Position numbers and translations under genes: made by a program. Positions 1-5,308 of a DNA stretch of 8,006 nucleotides are shown piece by piece (position 1 is the stretch's first letter; each line of letters starts with the position of its first letter). This DNA is from CAYTOF01 sp964439435 (GTDB taxonomy: Bacteria > Bacillota > Clostridia > Oscillospirales > QAMX01). The stretch covers positions 1 to 8,006 of the forward strand of contig CAYTOF010000080.1 in the NCBI GenBank assembly GCA_964439435.1, read 5' to 3'. Under the pieces are notes generated by a model, which did no database searches, was not told the origin of the DNA, and worked only from the letters and a program-made list of their open reading frames with translations.

Positions 1-138
1 TGCACAAGGGATATGTACGAAATCACACGCAAACAGTTCTACTCCGACGTGTATGACGGACAAAAATCTCCTCAACAAGCCGCCGAGTTCTATGCTCCCA
101 TCATTCAGGCCGAGCTTGACAAGGTGTTCAAACAGTAG
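1..138 (+). CDS. C-terminal 45 residues of a probable extracellular solute-binding protein (5' end outside window)
   Basis: The reading frame is open from the first base and ends at TAG 136-138, giving 45 residues. The tail is hydrophilic and helical, with a segment reading YDGQKSPQQAAEFYAPII followed by an acidic/basic helix ending KVFKQ. A 'gly-x-x-(S/T)-P-x-x-A' turn followed by a final amphipathic helix is how many sugar-binding lipoproteins of ABC transporters end (the 'lldGk.tpeeA...' pattern). The hint fits the carbohydrate locus downstream, but only a short tail is visible, so the family is an inference. It is the last gene of its transcript, because a strong terminator follows about 55 bases after the stop. 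Confidence 0.6.
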   Translation, partial: CTRDMYEITRKQFYSDVYDGQKSPQQAAEFYAPIIQAELDKVFKQ

Positions 139-192
139 TTTTGACTGCTTGGTTATCAAAGAGATTTCAAGCAAAACTCTATACGTTTATTT

Positions 193-227
193 CAGTCTGC
201 AGGGAAATCCCTGCAGACTGTTTTTTT
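193..227 (+). terminator. Intrinsic terminator of the upstream partial gene
   Basis: A perfect 12-bp stem (193-204 CAGTCTGCAGGG with 209-220 CCCTGCAGACTG) with a 4-base AAAT loop is followed at once by seven T residues (221-227). This is a textbook rho-independent terminator on the plus strand, 54 bases after the stop codon at 138. Confidence 0.95.
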
Positions 228-261
228 GCATTGCCCATACCTGTTTTTGATAGGCCTTTGT

Positions 262-306
262 AAAAATAATATAATTTGCGGCGTGTCGATGATCTCGGCA
301 CGCCGC
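262..306 (-). terminator. Probable terminator of the minus-strand deaminase
   Basis: An inverted repeat pairs 278-285 (GCGGCGTG) with 299-306 (CACGCCGC) exactly. The stem extends inwards by a G-T and two further pairs around a 7-base loop. Read on the minus strand it lies about 40 bases past the deaminase stop and is followed by an A/T-rich run that becomes T-rich only after about ten bases. The stem is convincing but the T tract is interrupted, so termination may be partial. It also insulates against the convergent plus-strand transcript. Confidence 0.5.
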
Positions 307-347
307 GATTCTCTATTTCACTTTTAGAAAGCCCTGCTCATCTGCAA

Positions 348-827
348 CTAATCCTTGCCGTAGAATTTGCGGTGCAACTCCCTGACCTCCCCTGCAAGCT
401 CCGCAACAGGCCCCTCTGCCACTGTGTCCCGTATGACATCCTCTATGGGCAGGTTTTTAACTCTCCCGGGGGAGATGCCCATTTCGGCCAGCCATTTCAC
501 CAGTTGTTTGGATGAGCTTGCATACACAATGCGGCCAAGTCCCACCCAACCGTGAGCCGCGGCGCACATGGGGCAGTGTTCTCCGGAGGTGTATACAGTG
601 GCCTTGCTTCTCTCCTCCGGGTTCATATGGGCGGCGGCCCATCTCGCCAGTTCGAATTCGGGGTGCCTTGTATGGTCACCTCCCGCCACATGGTTGTGGT
701 CCTCCGCCAAAATCTCCCCCGTGTCCGAAACAAGCACCGAACCAAAGGGCTCATCTCCCTTTTCCAACGCCTGCCCTGCAAGTTCCACGGCGCGACGCAG
801 AAAAATCATGTCTTTATCGTCAATCAC
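348..827 (-). CDS. Nucleoside deaminase, zinc-dependent CMP/dCMP deaminase superfamily (guanine/cytosine/tRNA-adenosine deaminase-like)
   Basis: A 159-residue cytoplasmic protein, close to the usual length of small purine/pyrimidine deaminases (about 150-165). The zinc site is visible: H55-P56-E57 in the segment RHPEFELAR supplies the histidine ligand and the proton-shuttling glutamate, and C85-P-M-C88 in SGEHCPMCAAA supplies the two cysteine ligands. The upstream strand segment EPFGSVLVSDTGEILA matches the family's 'PfGAvlv...G.ivA' strand. Family knowledge: these enzymes hydrolytically deaminate guanine, cytosine, nucleosides or tRNA adenosine. H-P-E replaces the more common H-A-E, and the exact substrate cannot be told. 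An open frame reaches GTG 836, but that codon overlaps the SD; GTG 827 sits 8 bases from a perfect AAAGGAGG and is preferred, with ATG 809 too far away. It is transcribed alone, divergent from the lipoprotein operon, and is probably unrelated to it. Confidence 0.9.
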   Translation of the reverse strand: MIDDKDMIFLRRAVELAGQALEKGDEPFGSVLVSDTGEILAEDHNHVAGGDHTRHPEFELARWAAAHMNPEERSKATVYTSGEHCPMCAAAHGWVGLGRIVYASSSKQLVKWLAEMGISPGRVKNLPIEDVIRDTVAEGPVAELAGEVRELHRKFYGKD

Positions 828-1063
828 AAAAAGCACCTCCTTTATAAACGATGTTTGTATTTATATCCATTATATATTATATCAAATTCTTGTGTGTTTA
901 TAAGTGTGTTTGTCACGTTAACCGCCCCATGTCTAAAAACAAATCTGCTTAAATCTCTGCCCTCACCCGCATTTGGGTGTTTGTCGATATTTTTGTCGTT
1001 GGTATCCATTCATTTTCAATTAAAATTCATAATAATCTTATCCCCCATATTTCTTTTTTTATG
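828..1063. other. AT-rich divergent intergenic region (no gene seen)
   Basis: No credible coding sequence is present. On the minus strand two overlapping TATAAT-like hexamers (869-874 and 876-881) could be the -10 of the deaminase promoter, but neither has a recognisable -35 at 16-18 bp, so the deaminase promoter is not assigned. On the plus-strand side TTTGTC occurs three times (909-914, 980-985, 992-997), the first two within a longer identical GTGTTTGTC. An A/T-rich ATTTT-5-AAAAT inverted repeat at 1012-1026 lies about 40 bases upstream of the operon's -35, where it could act as an UP-type element or a regulator site. Confidence 0.6.
836..843 (-). promoter_or_regulatory. Ribosome binding site that fixes the deaminase start
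   Basis: The minus strand reads AAAGGAGG here, followed by 8 bases and then GTG at 827-825. This optimal spacing rules out the upstream GTG at 836-834, which overlaps the SD itself. Confidence 0.85.
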
Positions 1064-1092
1064 TTGACATCCCCTTGCATACATGATATAAA
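1064..1092 (+). promoter_or_regulatory. Strong sigma-A promoter of the lipoprotein operon
   Basis: A consensus -35 TTGACA (1064-1069) and -10 TATAAA (1087-1092) are separated by exactly 17 bp, with an extended -10 TGA (1084-1086). Transcription should start near 1099, giving a leader of about 110 bases. The start of that leader holds a small GC-rich hairpin: GGCGGG at 1101-1106 pairs with CTCGCC at 1110-1115, including one G-T pair. The promoter needs no activator by its sequence, so control may be by repression. Confidence 0.85.
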
Positions 1093-1207
1093 GAGAGCGA
1101 GGCGGGCTGCTCGCCCTTGATGACTAAGCTGCTGTATTTTGACAAGACAGGATTTTTCCAAGAAAGATTCCCACAGTTGTATGTTATGCATTTTAGGAGG
1201 ATTTGAG

Positions 1208-3103
1208 ATGAAATATAAAAACATTATCGCCTTGATCATGGCAATTTTTCTGTTGCCCTCGATCTTTGCGGGCTGCGCCCCCACGGGAGACCCCGCATCC
1301 ACAACCGGCGGCACAACGGCGGTTACAACAGGGATAAAAACATCCCCTGCTTCAACGGCGACAGAACCCCCCGTCACCACCACGGAGGAAGTTACGGAAT
1401 CACCAAGGACAATTGCCCCGGACACGGAGCCTGCAAGCTATGCCGGCGTAGAAAGAGAGCCCCAAAGCTCTCCGCCGATTAAAAAATTGACTCTGGGCGG
1501 CAGGGACATCGCCGACTTTGTCATAGCCCTCCCGACCGATGCCCTCCCCTCTGAGAGCACCGCCGCGGCTGAGCTTGCCAAGTACATAGAGCTTGCCACG
1601 GATGTGCTGCTCCCCATTGAGGAGGAAAACGGCCCGGGCGCATACAAAATCCGTCTGCAGGGTGCCGAGGATACGGACCTTGGCAGGGAAGGCTTTTTGA
1701 TAGCCTTTTCAGGCGATGACCTCACCATCTCCGGCGGAAGGCCTCGCGGCGTGCTGTACGGCGTGTACACCTTCCTTGAGGACTATCTCGGCTGCAGATT
1801 TTACACGCGCGACTTTGAGCTCATCCACTCAGCGGAGGCCATTGATGTGCCCGCCACAGTCAACGACAGACAGGTGCCCGTCTTTGATGTGCGCGATTCT
1901 TTTTGGCACGGCCTCATCGTGAGCGATGCCTTCAAGGCAAAGTTAAAGGTCAACCACCTGACAAATGTGGAGGACCTCGGCGGAGGACACTACTACACAG
2001 GCGGCTTTGTCCACACCTTTGACTCTATTGTACCCCCCTCTGTCTACAAACAAGATCACCCCGAATACTACAACGGCAGTGAACAGCTCTGCATCACCAA
2101 CCCCGAGGTTTTGGAGATAGCCAAGGCCTATGTGCGAAACCTCTTGGCAAACGACCCCAATGCACAGCTTGTCTCCGTCTCGCAAAACGACAATCAAAAA
2201 TACTGCATGTGCGAAAACTGCACGGCGGCATATGAGGCCGAGGGCACACCCATGGGCCCCCTGCTGGAATTTGTCAACGCCATCGCCGCAGACATAAAAG
2301 ACGACTACCCCGATGTGATGATCGACACCCTGGCATATCAGTACACAAGGGCCGTGCCCAAAACAGTTCGCCCTCTGCCCAATGTGCAGATACGGCTCTG
2401 CTCCATCGAGTGCTACTTCACCCAAGTCCTCGAAGACCCCGATGTGAGCGTCAACGCCGAATTCATGGTGGATCTGGAGGCTTGGTCAAAGGCCGCGGGC
2501 TATCTGGCCGTGTGGGACTACACGACCAACTTTTCAAGCTATGCCTTTACCTTTCCCAATTTCGATGTCCTCCACAAAAACGTGCGCACCTTTGCCGAAT
2601 ATGGCGTGCAAAACCTCTTTGAACAGGGAGCCTACAACGGTGACAGCGGGGAGTTTTGCGACCTCAAGGGGTATCTCATAGCCAAGCTGCTCTGGAACCC
2701 CTATATGTCGGAGGAGGAGTACTACAACCTCATGGACGAGTTTTTAGAAGACTACTACGGCCCGGGCTGGCAAAACATTCGAAACTACATCGACTATATT
2801 GTTATAGAGGGCGCAAAGCACGACTTTCCCATCTTCAGCAGCATGGCTGCCCCCGCTCTGCTCATTCCGAGCCGGGGTTGGACAATGGTGGACACCTGGT
2901 GGGATGCAGCCAAGGCAATGGCCTCACCGCAGGAACTTTTGCACCTCGAAAAGAGCTATACCTCCGTGCTGGCTATGAAAATGGCATATCACCTGGACTT
3001 GCCCAGAAAGATTTCCGGCGGTCAGGAGATGTATAGAAAATACAAAAAATTGTATGAAGGGCAATTGGAGCGTTTCAATTTGAGAGCGGGAGAAGTCGGT
3101 TAA
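1208..3103 (+). CDS. Surface lipoprotein with DUF4838 / alpha-glucuronidase-like glycosidase architecture, copy 1
   Basis: A 631-residue exported protein. Residues 1-22 are a lipoprotein signal peptide with lipobox FAG-C and lipidated Cys23. Residues 24-80 are a Thr/Ser/Pro-rich spacer. Residues about 92-215 form an alpha/beta domain like the N-terminal domain of GH67 and GH20 enzymes; landmarks are the TAAAELAKYI helix and GGRPRGVLYGVYTFLED. From about 220 onward it resembles DUF4838, a TIM-barrel family related to alpha-glucuronidases. Family hallmarks are SQNDN (325-329), the cysteine cluster Y-C-M-C-E-N-C (C333, C335, C338), WDYTTNF (436-442), FEQG (471-474), and the segment LIAKLLWNP followed by DYYGPGWQNI. 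E401 and E472 are candidate catalytic acids, by inference only; DUF4838 has no reaction known to me. The start is ATG 1208, 7 bases after AGGAGG at 1195-1200; an open frame back to TTG 1139 lacks an SD and would spoil the signal peptide. It is first in the operon and about 70% identical by eye to the next gene. Confidence 0.88.
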   Translation: MKYKNIIALIMAIFLLPSIFAGCAPTGDPASTTGGTTAVTTGIKTSPASTATEPPVTTTEEVTESPRTIAPDTEPASYAGVEREPQSSPPIKKLTLGGRDIADFVIALPTDALPSESTAAAELAKYIELATDVLLPIEEENGPGAYKIRLQGAEDTDLGREGFLIAFSGDDLTISGGRPRGVLYGVYTFLEDYLGCRFYTRDFELIHSAEAIDVPATVNDRQVPVFDVRDSFWHGLIVSDAFKAKLKVNHLTNVEDLGGGHYYTGGFVHTFDSIVPPSVYKQDHPEYYNGSEQLCITNPEVLEIAKAYVRNLLANDPNAQLVSVSQNDNQKYCMCENCTAAYEAEGTPMGPLLEFVNAIAADIKDDYPDVMIDTLAYQYTRAVPKTVRPLPNVQIRLCSIECYFTQVLEDPDVSVNAEFMVDLEAWSKAAGYLAVWDYTTNFSSYAFTFPNFDVLHKNVRTFAEYGVQNLFEQGAYNGDSGEFCDLKGYLIAKLLWNPYMSEEEYYNLMDEFLEDYYGPGWQNIRNYIDYIVIEGAKHDFPIFSSMAAPALLIPSRGWTMVDTWWDAAKAMASPQELLHLEKSYTSVLAMKMAYHLDLPRKISGGQEMYRKYKKLYEGQLERFNLRAGEVG

Positions 3104-3191
3104 TTCAGGGTTATGCGCTTTTCGCAGTGCGGCAAAATATCACTCAGTGCTTTTTACAATTGTCGTCATGACAAATTAAAGGAGAACCGAT

Positions 3192-5099
3192 ATGAGATTT
3201 AAACACATTGTCGCTTTTGTCCTTGTGATAATTATGCTGCCCTCAGTTTTTGCGGGCTGTGCTCAGGAAGACAAGCCCGCATCCACCACTGCCGGCACGA
3301 TGCCGGCGGTAACGGATACAAAAGCTTCCGCCGTTACGACGGAAAAAGTACCTCCCGCCACGGAAACGCAGACCACCGCAGCTCCCGAGAGAACCACAGG
3401 CCCCGACACTGAGCTTGCCACTTATCAGGGAGTTCTCAGAGAACCCCAGAGCTTTCCTCCTGTAAAAAGCCTCAGTTTCGGTGGCAATGCCGCCTCTGAA
3501 TTTGAAATAGTGCTTCCAAGCGATGCCCTCCCCGCAGAGCAGACCGCCGCAGAGGAGCTTGCAAAATACATATATCTTGCAAGCGGGCTTGAATTGCCCG
3601 TGCGGAAGGAAAGCGACGCCTCCGTGAAAAAGTTTCAGTTCATATTGAGAGGCCAAACGGATGGCGATCTCGGGCCGGAGGGCTTTTTGATCTCCTTTGA
3701 AGGAGATGCCCTCACGATTGTCGGCGGAAGACCCCGCGGTGTGCTTTACGGAGTGTACACTTTCCTTGAGGAGTATATCGGCTGCAGATTTTACACCCGC
3801 GACTTTGAAGTCATACACGAGGCGCTGGCAATCGATGTGCCCAAAACGACACACAACAAACAGATACCCGTCTTTGAATTTCGTGACTGCGGTTGGTTCG
3901 GAGTTCTTCAAAGCGAGGCTTTCAAAGCAAAAACAAAACACAATCACTCCATATATTCGGAGCATCTCGGAGGAGGGCCTTACTTCGCAGGAGGCACTTT
4001 TGTCCACACCTTTGACCTCATTGTCCCGCCCTCCGTTTACAGAGCAGAGCACCCCGAATACTACAGCAGTGAGGGCGGTCAGCTCTGTGTCACCAACTCG
4101 GAGGTATTGGAGATATCCAAGGCCTTTGTGCGAGACATCCTGGCAAATGATCCCGGTGCAAGGCTTATCTCAGTTTCACAAAACGACAACGTGGATTATT
4201 GCATGTGCGAAAGCTGCATGGCGGCAATCGAAAGGGAAGGCACACCCATGGGTCCCCTGCTGGAGTTTGTGAATGCCATCGCCGAGGACATAAAAGATGA
4301 CTACCCCGACGCCATAATCGACACCCTGGCATACCAGTACACAAGAACCCTTCCCAAAACCGTGCGTCCGCTCCCCAATGTGCAGATAAGGCTCTGCTCC
4401 ATCGAATGCCATTTCACGCAAAGCTTAGAAGACCCTGACGTGAGTGTAAATGCCGATTTCATGGCGGATCTAAAGGCCTGGTCAAAGGTTGCGAAACATC
4501 TTGCCATCTGGGACTACACTACCAACTTTTCGTTCGATGCCTATACATTTCCCAATTTTGAAGTCCTGCGCCAAAATGCGCGCACCTTTGCCGAGTACGG
4601 TGCCAAAAGCCTGCTGGAACAGGGCACAGGCACCGGAGACAGCGGCGAATTTGGCGACCTCAAAGCCTATCTCATAGCAAAGTTGCTCTGGAATCCCTAT
4701 ATGTCCGAAGAAGAGTATTACAATCACATGGATGAGTTTTTGAGAGATTACTACGGCCCGGGCTGGCAAAACATACGAAGCTACATTGATTTTATAGTGG
4801 AAGAAGGCAAAAATCTCGAATTTCCGATTTACAGTTGGAGTCCTGCCCCGGCCCTGCTCATACAGAGCCGGGACTGGCCGCAGGTGGACACCTGGTGGGA
4901 CAGCGCAAAAGCCGTTGCCTCACCACAGGAGCTTTTGCACCTGGAAAAAAGTTTTGTTGCCATACTGGCAATGAAAATGGAATATTATCTTGATTTGCCG
5001 ATGAAGATCTCCGGCGGGTCCGACATGTATAGAAAATACAAAAAGTTATATGAAGAACAGTTGGAGCGTTTCAACTTGAGCGCGGGGATACTCGGTTAA
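3192..5099 (+). CDS. Surface lipoprotein with DUF4838 / alpha-glucuronidase-like glycosidase architecture, copy 2
   Basis: A 635-residue tandem paralogue of the preceding gene with the same layout: lipoprotein signal ending in FAG-C with Cys23, a Thr/Pro-rich spacer to about residue 80, a GH67/GH20-like N-terminal domain, then the DUF4838 barrel. Conserved marks are SQNDN, Y-C-M-C-E-S-C (C337, C339, C342), WDYTTNF, LEQG and DYYGPGWQNI. The central stretch from EGTPMG to AWSK is nearly 90% identical to copy 1, while the spacer and the 130-150 loop have drifted and carry a net four-residue insertion. Differences near conserved motifs (FEQG to LEQG, FCDLKG to FGDLKA, ECYF to ECHF, DSFWHG to DCGWFG) suggest substrate divergence rather than simple dosage. 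ATG 3192 follows AAAGGAG at 3178-3184 by 7 bases. The 88-base gap from copy 1 has no terminator, so the two genes are co-transcribed. Probable role: extracellular glycan cleavage at the membrane surface; substrate unknown. Confidence 0.88.
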   Translation: MRFKHIVAFVLVIIMLPSVFAGCAQEDKPASTTAGTMPAVTDTKASAVTTEKVPPATETQTTAAPERTTGPDTELATYQGVLREPQSFPPVKSLSFGGNAASEFEIVLPSDALPAEQTAAEELAKYIYLASGLELPVRKESDASVKKFQFILRGQTDGDLGPEGFLISFEGDALTIVGGRPRGVLYGVYTFLEEYIGCRFYTRDFEVIHEALAIDVPKTTHNKQIPVFEFRDCGWFGVLQSEAFKAKTKHNHSIYSEHLGGGPYFAGGTFVHTFDLIVPPSVYRAEHPEYYSSEGGQLCVTNSEVLEISKAFVRDILANDPGARLISVSQNDNVDYCMCESCMAAIEREGTPMGPLLEFVNAIAEDIKDDYPDAIIDTLAYQYTRTLPKTVRPLPNVQIRLCSIECHFTQSLEDPDVSVNADFMADLKAWSKVAKHLAIWDYTTNFSFDAYTFPNFEVLRQNARTFAEYGAKSLLEQGTGTGDSGEFGDLKAYLIAKLLWNPYMSEEEYYNHMDEFLRDYYGPGWQNIRSYIDFIVEEGKNLEFPIYSWSPAPALLIQSRDWPQVDTWWDSAKAVASPQELLHLEKSFVAILAMKMEYYLDLPMKISGGSDMYRKYKKLYEEQLERFNLSAGILG

Positions 5100-5133
5100 T
5101 TCACGGCATTTTTTTCGCAACACTCTAAAATTC

Positions 5134-5271
5134 ATACCGGCAATGAAAACGGCATATCGCTCGGACTTGCCAAGAAAAATTTCCGGCGGTCCGGGGATGT
5201 ATAAGAGGCACAAAAAACTCTACGAAGAACAGCTTGGCCGATTTGGCTTGAGTGCCGGAGAGACCTCCTAA
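5134..5271 (+). pseudogene. Remnant of the 3' end of a third DUF4838 lipoprotein gene
   Basis: In one frame this stretch reads 45 codons plus TAA that align without gaps to the last 45 residues of copy 1. 29 of 45 residues are identical by hand count, including AMK, AY, DLPRKISGG, MY, KKLYE, QL, RF and AGE. The homology begins abruptly near 5134; upstream in the same frame there is nothing like the family. An internal ATG (5143) has no SD, so translation is unlikely. It lies between copy 2 (stop 5099) and the beta-helix gene (start 5309) in a frame different from both. The simplest reading is a third tandem copy that lost its 5' part by deletion, with later drift (for example AMKM to AMKT, YHL to YRS). 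Confidence 0.88.
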
Positions 5272-5293
5272 GCTGTACAAAACACAAAGTATA

Positions 5294-5300
5294 AAAGGAG
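5294..5300 (+). promoter_or_regulatory. Ribosome binding site that fixes the beta-helix gene start
   Basis: AAAGGAG lies 8 bases before GTG 5309-5311. An upstream in-frame GTG at 5252 lies inside the DUF4838 remnant, has no SD and would put 19 unrelated residues before the signal peptide. Confidence 0.85.
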
Positions 5301-5308
5301 CAAACACG

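Noticed and set aside
552..1067. A 171-codon plus-strand frame crossing the deaminase and the intergenic region.
   Set aside because: Its first half is antisense to the zinc-site motifs of the deaminase and its second half is low-complexity AT-rich translation; there is no SD.
1099..1207. A riboswitch or T-box in the leader of the first lipoprotein gene.
   Set aside because: Only one 6-bp hairpin near the 5' end is visible. There is no conserved aptamer core, no T-box sequence and no terminator before the SD.
1027..1425. A 132-codon minus-strand frame over the first lipoprotein's start and Thr-rich linker.
   Set aside because: Its Val/Ala/Gly-rich sequence is simply the reverse complement of the Thr-codon-rich linker.
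3243..4052. A 269-codon open frame on the minus strand inside copy 2.
   Set aside because: It lies fully antisense to a well-supported lipoprotein gene, has no SD and shows no recognisable domain. It is a by-product of the sense codon bias.
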